Below are positions 5,981 through 13,842 of a stretch of DNA of 34,587 nt, one piece after another. Origin of the DNA: Nitrospira sp. UBA5699 (lineage in GTDB: Bacteria; Nitrospirota; Nitrospiria; Nitrospirales; Nitrospiraceae); assembly GCA_002420105.1 (NCBI GenBank), contig DIHJ01000039.1, positions 10,275 to 44,861 of the forward strand, in the 5' to 3' direction. Both the position numbers and the translations under genes were made by a program. Each line of letters begins with the position of its first letter. The first letter of the stretch is position 1. Below the pieces are notes generated by a model. It made no database searches. It was not told the DNA's origin and saw nothing but the letters and a program-made list of their open reading frames with translations.

Positions 5981-8623
5981 TTAGGTGTCCGTAGTCTGCG
6001 CGCCGTCGGCGCAACGGATCACGCGGCCGGCGCCGGCGTCCACGATCACGCGCTCACCGTCGGCCAGCGCCGACATGGCCCGGCTCACGTTCACCAGAGC
6101 CGGCAAACCGTACTCGCGGGCGATGATCGCTCCGTGCGACAGCGTGCCGCCCATTTCGGCGATCAATCCGGATGCGATGCCGAAGAGCGGCGCCATGCCG
6201 GGATCGATGACGGGGGTGACGACGATGTCTCCCGCCCGGACCCTGCCCCAATCCGCCGGCGATTTCAGAAGGCGCACCGGTCCCGTAACCGATCCCGGGC
6301 TGACGGGAATTCCCCGCAGCACCTCAGCCGAACCGGAGGCGGCCTGCTCCTGTTGCGCGGCCTCGGCTTCTTCCCAGTCCCTGATCGTGTCGGGAACCTG
6401 AATCCCGGCCCGGCGCTCCCGTTCTTCGCGGCGCCGCGTCACGATCCCCGCCCAATCTCCCGTGCCGCCCGAGAACAATTCCGCCCGTTCCTGCAGCGTG
6501 AGAAAGAAGATGTCCTCCCGCGCCGCGAAAATGCCCCGCTCCACCAGCAGTTCCCCGGCGCGCAGCAGCAGGTTCCGCGCCGCCCTCGAATAGAACATGA
6601 GATGGTGGCGATTGGCCTCCCGCAAGGCAAAGAACCGGCAGAGACGCCGGTACCACCATTGGAACAGGAGCCAGCGGTCGATGCGCCGGCCGCAGCGGGC
6701 CCGGATCGTCGCCAACGCGGTTTCCCGGATCACCTGCTGCCGCTCCACGATATCGGCGGGCGTCGACGCGGGGCCGCGCAGCTGGACCCTGATCACGTCG
6801 AGCAGGACTTCGGGCTGATCGGCGAAGCGGGGGGACATGACGTCGGATTCGCCCAGACCGCGATGGCCGTAGTCCTCCACATAGCGGTCGAATCCCGCGA
6901 GAAATGCCGTCCCCTGAAGAGTCCGGCGGTACGCGCCGGGCTCCGGCGCTTCGCGGAGCAGTTCCCGGGAGACGCGGTCGTCGTGACGGGCCAGGTCGGC
7001 CAGTTCGGCCAGCCGCACGATCTGCTGGGCACTGATCACGGTGCCCTGGCCCTGCAGGGCGGCGTTCAGCAGGCTTCGCCAATCGCCGCCGAGCCAGCCC
7101 GGCAGCAGGCGGCTGAAGGTCTGCAGGCACTGGCCGACTCCTCCCGCGATCCCGAAGGTCACCTCCCGTCGATCCAGCCAGCTCCCTATGCCGTCGAGAC
7201 CGGCGCCGAGTTCTTCGAGCGACAGGTGCGCGATACGGTCGGGGCTGTAGCGGGCGGCCAGCGCTTTCATCTCCGCGAACCAACCGGGGCCCGACTTCAC
7301 CACCCGTCGCATTTCGTTCCACATCCGCCACCCGGCGAGCAGGAAGGGGAACCAGCCGAGCGGCGTCACCGCCGGTGCGTCGAGCAGGGGCTCGCCCCCC
7401 ATCTGCTCGACGTTCAACGACGGCTCGCCGCGCAGCTGCCCGACCAGACTGTGAAAGAGCGTCACGTTGATATAGGGCCGCCCGTGCAGCGTGCGCACCG
7501 ACGAAAGGCCCCTGGGAATCCGGCAGCCCAGCCGCCGGTAATGCGACAGGATATAGGCATCCATGAAGTGCTCGAGAAAGGAGAGTCCCATCGGACTCGG
7601 CACCTCCGGCATCGTTTCCTTGAAATTCGCTCTCGACCACTCGCACTCATCGTCGGTGAGGTCCGCCGACGGATGAACCGCCGTGATCGGCCGCGCCTGC
7701 AGCACCCAGAGCCGTTCCGCGTCGAACAGCCATTCCAGGTCGACCGGGCCGCGAACGACCCGCTCCATCTTTTTGGCGAGACGGGCGAGTTCGAAGAGTT
7801 GGAACTCCGAGAGAGAGGACCGGCCTTGCTCGGCGGCCGGCAGCGCTTCCTGCCGCAATCCTTCCGCTCCGGTCACGAGCCGTTCCGACTGCCGACCCGG
7901 GATGCGCCGCCGGATGCGCACCGGCTGTTGATCGCGTCCCGTTTGCACCACGTACTGATCCGGCGCCATCGTCCCCTCGACGAGGGGCAGAGCCAACCCG
8001 CGCACCGCGTCGACCGCCACCTGATTGTTGCGCCCCGTGACGGGATGGATGGAGTAGGCCACGCCGGCGGCCAGCGCGTCGAGCATCGGCTGAACGACCA
8101 CGGCCATGGCAGGCGGCGCGGCAGCGGGTCCCGCCTTCGCCATGTATTCGACGACCCGCTCGTCCCAGATCGAGGCCCAGAGAGCCACGATGGCCCGGCC
8201 GATCCCGTCGGAAGCGATCCCGAGTTCGCTCCGATAGAGTCCTGCGAAGCTCGCGTGGGCCGCGTCTTCGTTGGTCGCGGAGGATCGCACGGCCCACCGG
8301 CCATCCGGCCGCCTTGCGATCCGGCGCAGCTCTTCGAGACAGGCGGCGGCGAGTTGCCCCGCCTCGGCCTGTCGGATCGTCCTCCGGCATTCCTGAAGAA
8401 ATTGCCGACGCTCCTCGCCGGCTCGTTGAATCGCACCCCGCCAACGCTCCGCCGCCGGAAACCCGATCGTCTCCAGGGCCCGGCGATAGGCCGCGGTGGT
8501 GACGCAACAACCGTCCGGAACGCGAAAGCCGGCTTCCAGCAGGCGGGCCAATCCGAACGCCTTCCCCCCGGCGAGCGAAGGATCGGAGCAGCGTGACAGC
8601 GGAACGATGAACGGAGCAGCCAT
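5981..8623 (-). CDS. PEP-utilising phosphotransferase, rifampicin phosphotransferase (RPH)-like
   Basis: An 880-residue protein in three parts. Residues 1-320 form a PPDK/PEP synthase-type ATP-grasp domain (SLAGGKAFGL, RSSATNED at 113-120, VLQARPIT near 318). A long helical middle domain follows (about 330-770). The C-terminal swivelling domain carries the phospho-carrier His830 in GGTLSHGAIIAREYGLPA. The PEP/pyruvate TIM barrel found in true PEP synthase is absent. This layout, the size, and a His about 50 residues from the C-terminus are those of rifampicin phosphotransferase, which inactivates rifamycins by ATP-dependent phosphorylation with release of AMP and phosphate. Many homologues have no proven substrate, so drug inactivation is an inference. 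The next upstream gene, glycerate kinase, ends 15 bp before this start, so the two are probably co-transcribed. Confidence 0.82.
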   Translation of the reverse strand: MAAPFIVPLSRCSDPSLAGGKAFGLARLLEAGFRVPDGCCVTTAAYRRALETIGFPAAERWRGAIQRAGEERRQFLQECRRTIRQAEAGQLAAACLEELRRIARRPDGRWAVRSSATNEDAAHASFAGLYRSELGIASDGIGRAIVALWASIWDERVVEYMAKAGPAAAPPAMAVVVQPMLDALAAGVAYSIHPVTGRNNQVAVDAVRGLALPLVEGTMAPDQYVVQTGRDQQPVRIRRRIPGRQSERLVTGAEGLRQEALPAAEQGRSSLSEFQLFELARLAKKMERVVRGPVDLEWLFDAERLWVLQARPITAVHPSADLTDDECEWSRANFKETMPEVPSPMGLSFLEHFMDAYILSHYRRLGCRIPRGLSSVRTLHGRPYINVTLFHSLVGQLRGEPSLNVEQMGGEPLLDAPAVTPLGWFPFLLAGWRMWNEMRRVVKSGPGWFAEMKALAARYSPDRIAHLSLEELGAGLDGIGSWLDRREVTFGIAGGVGQCLQTFSRLLPGWLGGDWRSLLNAALQGQGTVISAQQIVRLAELADLARHDDRVSRELLREAPEPGAYRRTLQGTAFLAGFDRYVEDYGHRGLGESDVMSPRFADQPEVLLDVIRVQLRGPASTPADIVERQQVIRETALATIRARCGRRIDRWLLFQWWYRRLCRFFALREANRHHLMFYSRAARNLLLRAGELLVERGIFAAREDIFFLTLQERAELFSGGTGDWAGIVTRRREERERRAGIQVPDTIRDWEEAEAAQQEQAASGSAEVLRGIPVSPGSVTGPVRLLKSPADWGRVRAGDIVVTPVIDPGMAPLFGIASGLIAEMGGTLSHGAIIAREYGLPALVNVSRAMSALADGERVIVDAGAGRVIRCADGAQTTDT

Positions 8624-8638
8624 CGAGAGGGATAGTAG

Positions 8639-9976
8639 CTATAAGACGAAGAGGAGGTAAAGGTCGTTCACGTTGGTGCCGGTCGGTCCGGTCTTGATGT
8701 GCGCGCGCAGGGCCTTCAGCGCCCGGTAGGTATCGTTCTGCGCGAGGGCCTCGTCGAGATCCACGCCGAGCCGTTGCGCCCTGGCGACGGTCTCTCCGCT
8801 GACGAGCGCGCCGGCGACGTCGGTCGGACCGTCCGTGCCGTCCGTGCCGAGCGCGGCGACCCAGACATGAGGCAGTCCGGCGATGGCCGTCGCCGCCGCC
8901 ACCGCAAACTCCTGCGCGCGCCCTCCCTGGCCCCCGCCCCTGACGGTCACCGTCGTTTCTCCGCCCGCCACGATGCAGCAGGGACTCGCGACCGGATTCC
9001 GACCCGAGTGAATGTCCTGCGCCAGCCTGCCGAACCGGATACCGGCACTTCGCGCCTCCCCCGTCAGGGCGACGGCATGCAGCACGGTCCGAAGGCCGGC
9101 TTCCCTGGCGGCGCGCGTCAGGGCCGTCAGGGCCTGCTGACCGTTCCCGATGATCTGATGGTGGACCCGTCGAAAAAGCCGCGACCGGGGCTTGGGGGTC
9201 TCGGCGAAAAGGCCCCGGCGGCCCCGTTCCAGGTGACTCCGCACCGGCTGCGGCACGGAAGACCAGAGGCGGTACCGCTTCAGGCAGGCGATCGCCTCGC
9301 CGTAGGTGGTCGGGTCCGGAGCGGTCGGTCCGGACGCAATGGCGCTCAGATCGTCGCCGATCACGTCCGAGAGGATCAGCGTCAGCACGGCGGCCCTGGT
9401 CGATTCGGCCAGACGACCGCCCTTGAGATTCGAGAGATGCTTGCGGACCGTATTGATCTCGCCGATGTCCGCGCCGGAGCGCAGCAGCTGCCTGGTGACC
9501 CGCTGCTTGTCCGCGAGCGTCAAGCCCGGAACCGGCGCCGGCATCAAACTGGATGCGCCTCCCGACAGCAGCACGATCAGCAGATCGCGGGCGGACAACG
9601 AGGCGGCGAGCGCCCGGAGCCGTCGGGCGGCCGTCAACCCCGCGCGATCGGGCACCGGATGGCCGGCTTCCGCCACCGCGATCCGTTTCGTCGGAACCGC
9701 ATGGCCGTACTTGACGATGACCAGACCGCCCTGCAGGCGGCTGCCGAGGAGCAGCTCGATCGCGCGAGCCATCGGGGCCGTGGCCTTTCCCGCTCCGACC
9801 GCGACCACCCGGTCATAGCGGCGCAGGTCATAGCGGCGCGAGCCGACGGTCAGCACGTCGCCCTCTCTCTTGAGAGCGCGGCGCAGCGCGGCACCGGCGT
9901 GCACGGAATCGAGCGCCCGCGCAATCATCGTTTTCAGCGGGCGTCCGATCGGAGAAGCGGGCAGCTGAATCGCCAT
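8639..9976 (-). CDS. gckA: Glycerate 2-kinase (MOFRL family)
   Basis: A 445-residue glycerate kinase of the GckA/TtuD class. The enzyme phosphorylates D-glycerate to 2-phosphoglycerate, feeding lower glycolysis. The N-terminal DUF4147 domain shows VVAVGAGKAT near 57, the glycine-rich VLLSGGASSL and INTVRKHLSNLKGG. The C-terminal MOFRL domain shows AGGETTVTVRGGGQGGR, ALGTDGTDGPTD and the terminal TGPTGTNVNDLYLLF. Length is full. It lies between the lytic transglycosylase gene (15 bp away) and the RPH-like gene on the same strand, so all three may be one transcript, although they share no obvious pathway. The start at 9976 is the only one that keeps the N-terminal helix. Confidence 0.92.
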   Translation of the reverse strand: MAIQLPASPIGRPLKTMIARALDSVHAGAALRRALKREGDVLTVGSRRYDLRRYDRVVAVGAGKATAPMARAIELLLGSRLQGGLVIVKYGHAVPTKRIAVAEAGHPVPDRAGLTAARRLRALAASLSARDLLIVLLSGGASSLMPAPVPGLTLADKQRVTRQLLRSGADIGEINTVRKHLSNLKGGRLAESTRAAVLTLILSDVIGDDLSAIASGPTAPDPTTYGEAIACLKRYRLWSSVPQPVRSHLERGRRGLFAETPKPRSRLFRRVHHQIIGNGQQALTALTRAAREAGLRTVLHAVALTGEARSAGIRFGRLAQDIHSGRNPVASPCCIVAGGETTVTVRGGGQGGRAQEFAVAAATAIAGLPHVWVAALGTDGTDGPTDVAGALVSGETVARAQRLGVDLDEALAQNDTYRALKALRAHIKTGPTGTNVNDLYLLFVL

Positions 9977-9990
9977 GAACGGTGGGAGGC

Positions 9991-11061
9991 CTAGGGTGTC
10001 TTGTCCTGTTTGAAACAGCGGCTGGGGCAGGTTTGACGGGGGACCCGGATCTGATAGGTGCCGTGCGGGAGCACGTCCTTCTTGAACTCGGGATTGAGCA
10101 TCTTGAGTTCCAGGAAATACGTGCCGAATTCCTCGGCGATCGAGGTCAGGGTCCGCTGAGATTCTTTCACGTTGACGGTGATCGTCTCGGTCTCCAGCGG
10201 AGTGTAGAGATCTTTCTTGCTCAGGCCCAGGTACTTCTCCGGCTGCGAATAAATTTCCTTGGCCGCGATGATTCTCGGGACATACCGCATGGTTTCGCGC
10301 GGACCGTGCATCTTCCAGTAGTCGGTGATCTTCTGGTCCTTCAGCAGCTTACGGACCCGTTCCTCGCCTGCATTGTAGGAGGCCATGGCCAGGAACCAAT
10401 CGTTCTCGCGGAAATCTTTGAGATACTTCAGATACTTGACCGCCGCTTCCGTCGACATTTCGAGATTGCGGCGTTCGTCGCGGACGGAGTCGCTCTTGAG
10501 GCGGTACCGTCTGCCGGTGGACGGCATGAACTGCCAGGGACCGGAGGCCTTTGCCTTGGAATAGGCGGCGGCGATGCACTTGCTTTCGACGAGCAGCATG
10601 TACTTGAGGTCGTCGGGCAGCCCGGCTTCCGCCAGCTGTTTCTCCGCCGTGGGGAAACAGCGGCCGGTGCGTTTGGCGAGAATGATGCTTTCCCCCTGAT
10701 CCTCCAGGAACTGATAGAACTCGTACTCGATCCGCTCCCGGACCTGCCAGTTATCGAGCGGCACCGGCTGTCCCGCGAAGGTCAGTTTTTCCGGAAGCTT
10801 GAACGAGCTGAGATAGAACCGTTCGCCTTCCCGCTTGATCTCCGGAAGGATGACGAGGCGGTCTTCCGGTTCATTCTGGTTGTCCAGCGGCTCCGGCAGA
10901 ATCAGATCCCGTTCCGCTTCGCCGTTGGAGCCGGCGCGGGGCGCGGCCTCCGGCGGCGGGACCTGGTCGGATCCCTGCTGCGCCTTGGTCGAAATCGGAA
11001 ACACGAACGCCAGCACCAGCAGAACGATCAGCAGCAGACGCAGAAACCAGCCCCTTCTCAC
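9991..11061 (-). CDS. Lytic transglycosylase with C-terminal LysM-like domain (MltD-like)
   Basis: A 356-residue exported murein hydrolase that cleaves the MurNAc-GlcNAc bond to anhydromuropeptides. A hydrophobic signal segment (about 8-24) is followed by a Pro/Glu-rich linker. The SLT domain has catalytic Glu159 in LLVES, then SGPWQFMP (173-180) and MASYNAGEERV (226-236), as in the MltD family. The C-terminal 50 residues (SQRTLTSIAEEFGTYFLELK and a terminal YQIRVP strand) look like one LysM peptidoglycan-binding repeat. I chose the GTG at 11061 because GGAGG precedes it by 7 nt and the signal peptide then starts correctly; an upstream ATG at 11136 lies in the divergent promoter region. There is no lipobox, so it is probably soluble in the periplasm or anchored by the signal segment. 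Confidence 0.87.
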   Translation of the reverse strand: MRRGWFLRLLLIVLLVLAFVFPISTKAQQGSDQVPPPEAAPRAGSNGEAERDLILPEPLDNQNEPEDRLVILPEIKREGERFYLSSFKLPEKLTFAGQPVPLDNWQVRERIEYEFYQFLEDQGESIILAKRTGRCFPTAEKQLAEAGLPDDLKYMLLVESKCIAAAYSKAKASGPWQFMPSTGRRYRLKSDSVRDERRNLEMSTEAAVKYLKYLKDFRENDWFLAMASYNAGEERVRKLLKDQKITDYWKMHGPRETMRYVPRIIAAKEIYSQPEKYLGLSKKDLYTPLETETITVNVKESQRTLTSIAEEFGTYFLELKMLNPEFKKDVLPHGTYQIRVPRQTCPSRCFKQDKTP

Positions 11062-11107
11062 GTGCGCACCTCCGGATTGTTCGCATGTTCCAGGCTTCGA
11101 GTGTTTT

Positions 11108-11136
11108 ATGCTAGCAGCATGCATGACGTGCGGCAA
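11108..11136 (-). promoter_or_regulatory. Candidate promoter for the lytic transglycosylase gene
   Basis: On the minus strand TTGCCG is followed after 17 nt by TAGCAT, preceded by TG one base upstream (extended -10, TGCTAGCAT). Each hexamer matches 4 of 6 consensus bases. The predicted start of transcription is about 40 nt before the GTG start codon. Confidence 0.4.
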
Positions 11137-11158
11137 GCAGGATCGCCTTTTACAATCG

Positions 11159-11167
11159 TGTTAGACT
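11159..11167 (+). promoter_or_regulatory. Candidate extended -10 promoter for the uracil-DNA glycosylase gene
   Basis: TGTTAGACT reads as an extended -10 (TGn plus TAGACT), 10 nt before the ATG at 11178, with no convincing -35. The resulting mRNA would have almost no leader, and no ribosome-binding site is seen. Confidence 0.3.
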
Positions 11168-11177
11168 GCGTTCGCCC

Positions 11178-11864
11178 ATGCGATCGCTGACCGTCCTGAA
11201 CAATCGCATCATCCATTGCACGGCGTGCCCCCGGCTGGTGACCTACCGGCAGGCCGTGGCCGCGGAAAAACGCCGGCAGTACCGCGACTGGACCTATTGG
11301 GGAAAGCCGGTTCCCGGATTCGGCGATGCCGAGGCGCGGCTCTACGTGCTGGGCCTGGCTCCGGCCGCGCACGGCGGGAACAGGACGGGCCGCGTCTTCA
11401 CCGGAGACCGCAGCGGAGACTGGCTGTATGAAGCCCTCCACCGCTACGGATTCGCGAATCAGGCCGAATCAAAGCACAAGGACGACGGTCTCGTGCTGTC
11501 GGATTGTTATATCGGAGCCGCGGTGCGCTGCGCGCCGCCCGACAACAAACCGGCTCCCGAGGAATTTGAGGCCTGTCGTCCCTTTGTCAGAACGGAGTTG
11601 CGACTCCTGCGGCGGGTGCGCGCGGTCGTGGCGCTCGGCAAGATCGCGTTCGACCACTATTTGAAAGCCTCCCGCGAAGAAGGGCGCCCGGTCCCTTCCC
11701 CTCTCCCGACGTTCGGCCATGACGCCGTGTACGATCTGCCGTGGGGCGTCACGCTGATCGGCTCCTACCATCCGAGCCAGCAGAACACCTTTACCGGGAA
11801 ACTCACCAGACCGATGTTCCATGCGGTCTTTCGCAGGGCCAGGACCGTCGTCGAAGACCGCTGA
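11178..11864 (+). CDS. Family 5 uracil-DNA glycosylase (UDGb type, iron-sulfur)
   Basis: A 228-residue uracil-DNA glycosylase that removes uracil and other deaminated bases, starting base excision repair. Motif A is GLAPAAHGGNRTG (59-71). It lacks the catalytic Asp/Asn of families 1 and 4 in this motif, which is the hallmark of family 5 (Thermus UDGb). Motif B is GSYHPSQQN with His198. Four cysteines (Cys14, Cys17, Cys118, Cys133) sit where the family binds a [4Fe-4S] cluster. FTGDRSGDWL (74-83) is also typical. No ribosome site is seen upstream and a promoter-like element ends 10 nt before the ATG, so the message may be leaderless. Its 3' end faces the transaldolase gene at a distance of 42 bp. 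Confidence 0.92.
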   Translation: MRSLTVLNNRIIHCTACPRLVTYRQAVAAEKRRQYRDWTYWGKPVPGFGDAEARLYVLGLAPAAHGGNRTGRVFTGDRSGDWLYEALHRYGFANQAESKHKDDGLVLSDCYIGAAVRCAPPDNKPAPEEFEACRPFVRTELRLLRRVRAVVALGKIAFDHYLKASREEGRPVPSPLPTFGHDAVYDLPWGVTLIGSYHPSQQNTFTGKLTRPMFHAVFRRARTVVEDR

Positions 11865-11906
11865 AGCGCTCGCGGGCTCAGCCGGCCGCCCGGGAGGGGG
11901 CTTCGC

Positions 11907-12554
11907 CTACTTCTTCTGCAGCGATTCCCAATCCGCGAGGAACTTCTTCAGGCCGATATCGGTGAGCGGATGTTTCACCATCTGCTGGAAGATCGCAAAC
12001 GGCATCGTGCAGATATGCCCGCCCGCCAGGGCCGCCTCGACCACGTGCTGGGGGTGCCGCACGCTGGCGACGAGGACGTAGGTCTTGAAGTCGTAATTCT
12101 TGTAGATCGTGATGATCTGCCGGATCAGCTCCATGCCGTTCGAACTGATGTCGTCCAGCCGCCCGATGAAGGGAGACACGCACCAGGCGCCGGCTTTCGC
12201 GGCCAGCAGGGCCTGCGTGGGCGAAAAACAGAGCGTGACGTTGACCTTGATGCCCTCCGCCGCCAGACGTTTGGTGGCCTTGAGCCCTTCGGCGATCAAC
12301 GGCACTTTGACGACGATGTTCTTGTGGATGTTCGCGAGTTCGCGCCCCTCCTTGACCATCGCGTCGGCCTCGAGACTCACCACTTCGGCGCTGATGGGAC
12401 CGTCGACGATGTTGCAGATCTCCGCCAACACCTCCCGGAAAACCCGTCCTTCTTTGGCGACCAGGGAGGGATTCGTCGTCACGCCGTCCAGCAGTCCGAG
12501 GCTTGCCGCTTCCTGAATTTCCTTCACGCTGGCTGTATCAAGATAGAACTTCAT
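11907..12554 (-). CDS. tal: Small transaldolase / fructose-6-phosphate aldolase (TalC/FSA type)
   Basis: A 215-residue class I aldolase of the short transaldolase subfamily (MipB/TalC). It moves a dihydroxyacetone unit between sugar phosphates in the non-oxidative pentose phosphate pathway. Visible are Asp6 (YLDTA), DGVTTNPSL (23-31), the Schiff-base Lys83 in VVKVP, NVTLCFSPTQALLAA and SPFIGRLDD. These short proteins include both true transaldolases and FSA aldolases, which the sequence alone does not separate; FSA activity usually needs a Gln/Tyr pattern I cannot judge. The start follows AAAGGAT, and the gene has its own candidate promoter. Confidence 0.9.
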   Translation of the reverse strand: MKFYLDTASVKEIQEAASLGLLDGVTTNPSLVAKEGRVFREVLAEICNIVDGPISAEVVSLEADAMVKEGRELANIHKNIVVKVPLIAEGLKATKRLAAEGIKVNVTLCFSPTQALLAAKAGAWCVSPFIGRLDDISSNGMELIRQIITIYKNYDFKTYVLVASVRHPQHVVEAALAGGHICTMPFAIFQQMVKHPLTDIGLKKFLADWESLQKK

Positions 12555-12611
12555 GGCGGTATCCTTTCATCAACTCGACATCGTCACGTGATCCATGCGC
12601 ATGACGACGTT

Positions 12612-12640
12612 ATTGTAGGAAGAACGGAGCGACGATGCAA
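12612..12640 (-). promoter_or_regulatory. Candidate promoter for the transaldolase gene
   Basis: On the minus strand TTGCAT is followed after 17 nt by TACAAT (5 of 6 matches to the -10 consensus; -35 only 3 of 6). It gives a leader of about 50 nt. Confidence 0.4.
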
Positions 12641-12664
12641 TCGAATCTGCTCGCGGCTCTCTGT

Positions 12665-12693
12665 TTGACACATGTGCACCCGGCGGTTAGAAT
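12665..12693 (+). promoter_or_regulatory. Strong sigma70-type promoter for the 12763 lipoprotein gene
   Basis: TTGACA (perfect) is followed after 17 nt by TAGAAT (5 of 6). The leader would be about 63 nt and contains a 10-bp direct repeat, GTCACCGCAG, at 12700-12709 and 12735-12744. This is the best consensus promoter in the window. Confidence 0.65.
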
Positions 12694-12762
12694 CCGTCCG
12701 TCACCGCAGCGGAGGCTCGCGCGTTGACACCCTTGTCACCGCAGTGATGCAGGAGATCCACC

Positions 12763-13074
12763 ATGCGACGAGCGTTATGGCTGTTTGTCGGTTGCCTCGC
12801 CTTGAGCGGCTGCGGGGGCAGCAATCCCTATCTCGAACAATCCCTCAAGCCGGCGGAACTGCAAGGCAAGGACAAGGCCTGGTTTGAGAAGAACTGGGGC
12901 GCCCCGAGCGGCAAGGCTCCCAGATTTTTCGGCGGCGAAACCTGGACCTACTACCGCATTGCCGGAGGAAAATCCGGTCCTCCCCTCTTCAACTTCACGC
13001 CGAATCAGTGCGAGATCACGCTGAAGTTCGACAAGGAGGAGAAGTTGTCCGACTACAGCTACTCCGGCTGCTAA
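12763..13074 (+). CDS. Small outer-membrane-type lipoprotein, SmpA/BamE-like fold possible
   Basis: A 103-residue predicted lipoprotein. The signal peptide ends in a clear lipobox, LSGC, with Cys17 as the lipidated residue followed by Gly-Gly-Ser, compatible with outer-membrane sorting. The mature part contains WFEKNWGAPSGK and GGETWTYYR, the pattern of SmpA/OmlA-like domains (a turn with GxP, then a strand carrying the Trp/Tyr pair), and ends EITLKFDKEEKLSDYSYSGC. I cannot assign a specific function; BamE proper differs in length and context. AGGAG precedes the ATG. A strong promoter lies 70 bp upstream. The stop codon overlaps that of the convergent YHS gene. Confidence 0.82.
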   Translation: MRRALWLFVGCLALSGCGGSNPYLEQSLKPAELQGKDKAWFEKNWGAPSGKAPRFFGGETWTYYRIAGGKSGPPLFNFTPNQCEITLKFDKEEKLSDYSYSGC

Positions 13075-13322
13075 CCAGTCATCCGTTTCTGAAACGTGGC
13101 CGCACAGCCGCGACTGCAGAAACAATACGTCTGCCCGCCGATGACCTCCGTGACGGCCGTGCCCCGCGGCACGAACACATGGCAAACAGGGTCTTGCACC
13201 ATCTGATCCTTGTCCACCGGCAGCCGACCGGACGCCCCCCTCCCCTTGAATTCCCTGATTGCGCTGCGAAGGAGAAAATAGAGAACCGTCAGCAGGATAA
13301 GAATGAAGATGATTCTATACAT
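13071..13322 (-). CDS. Membrane-anchored YHS/TRASH-like metal-binding protein
   Basis: An 83-residue protein with one N-terminal membrane helix (about residues 3-18) and a cytoplasmic or periplasmic C-terminal domain. The motif DPVCHVFVP (Cys47) followed by TYCFCSRGCAATF (Cys67, Cys69, Cys73) is the YHS/TRASH pattern, which binds transition metals and often accompanies copper or other heavy-metal handling proteins. I chose the ATG at 13322; a TTG 27 nt upstream would add nine residues (MWHRSCHPT) without hydrophobic character. No good ribosome site is seen. Its stop shares bases with the stop of the convergent lipoprotein gene, so the two genes overlap tail to tail by 4 bp. No metal transporter is nearby. 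Confidence 0.8.
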   Translation of the reverse strand: MYRIIFILILLTVLYFLLRSAIREFKGRGASGRLPVDKDQMVQDPVCHVFVPRGTAVTEVIGGQTYCFCSRGCAATFQKRMTG

Positions 13323-13349
13323 AGTGGGGTGGCAGCTTCGGTGCCACAA

Positions 13350-13538
13350 TCCTATGGGAGTGGCCGGCTCCTGTCAAGAATGAGCCGCCCGGTTTCGGCT
13401 GAAAATCCAACGAGTTTGTTGCGTTTTTCCATAGATCGAACGGCCTAGGGGAGTTCGGTCTTCCAGGCCTTAATTTCTCCCTGAGTCCAGTACTTCTGAT
13501 GGATATGCACGCATTTGAGAGGATGCTAGAGTGACGCC
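13350..13538. other. Intergenic stretch with a possible coding remnant
   Basis: No complete gene is seen. On the minus strand 13445-13525 is open between two stops and reads CVHIHQKYWTQGEIKAW in part, which looks protein-like (aromatic and charged pattern) but has no ATG. It could be the decayed end of an old gene or chance. A T-rich stretch around 13418-13430 is otherwise unremarkable. Confidence 0.25.
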
Positions 13539-13691
13539 ATGAAGACTTGTGACAAGTGCCGCGGAACAATGTTACCGGAACGGGCAGTGGATTTGGATGC
13601 CGGGCTTGCGATCATGGTGTTTGCCTGCTTGAATTGTGGTCGCCGGAAAGCTGCGGATCAGGAACCTCGTCCTCTTACGGCCAGACATTGA
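13539..13691 (+). CDS. Small zinc-ribbon protein (50 aa)
   Basis: A 50-residue frame from ATG 13539 to TGA 13689-13691, too short for usual ORF cut-offs. It begins MKTCDKCRGTM and later has FACLNCGRRKA, giving two CxxC pairs (Cys4/Cys7 and Cys30/Cys33) 22 residues apart, a minimal zinc ribbon. The tail is polar (RPLTARH). Similar short zinc ribbons occur as separate genes in many bacteria, often next to stress or regulatory genes, but no function can be given. GAGAGG lies about 16 nt upstream, a poor ribosome-site spacing, with a closer TAGAG. The next small frame begins 4 nt after the stop, suggesting a two-gene unit. Confidence 0.6.
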   Translation: MKTCDKCRGTMLPERAVDLDAGLAIMVFACLNCGRRKAADQEPRPLTARH

Positions 13692-13695
13692 CGCG

Positions 13696-13842
13696 ATGAC
13701 AGAACTCAAGCCGCTCACGTACGACGAGCATAAGGCTGCCGAAGCGGCCCGGCCTCTCTACGCGAAGCTCTCGGCAGCGGCCGTTCGACGCGCCGCTACG
13801 ACTCCGCCTGCAACCGTCTTCCCCTTCACCGGCGACCGGTAA
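13696..13842 (+). CDS. Short uncharacterised protein (48 aa)
   Basis: A 48-residue frame from ATG 13696, 4 nt after the stop of the zinc-ribbon frame. It begins MTELKPLTYDEHKAAEAA, an amphipathic charged start that I remember from other small uncharacterised proteins in Nitrospirota-like genomes (LTYDEHKAAEAAF pattern), but I cannot confirm this. The remainder is rich in Ala, Arg, Thr and Pro. An in-frame upstream ATG at 13636 exists but would overlap the zinc-ribbon frame by 56 nt, so the shorter form is preferred. There is no membrane segment or known motif. It could also be spurious; the close spacing to the zinc ribbon is the main support. Confidence 0.4.
   Translation: MTELKPLTYDEHKAAEAARPLYAKLSAAAVRRAATTPPATVFPFTGDR

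Noticed and set aside
6134..8596. Plus-strand open frame of 820 codons opposite the RPH-like gene
   Set aside because: Shadow frame; composition dominated by Arg, Pro, Gln and His, with no recognisable domain, while the minus strand has full catalytic motifs.
13315..13569. Minus-strand 84-codon frame
   Set aside because: Overlaps the YHS gene start and the zinc-ribbon start, with Ser/Arg/Pro-rich sequence and no ribosome site.
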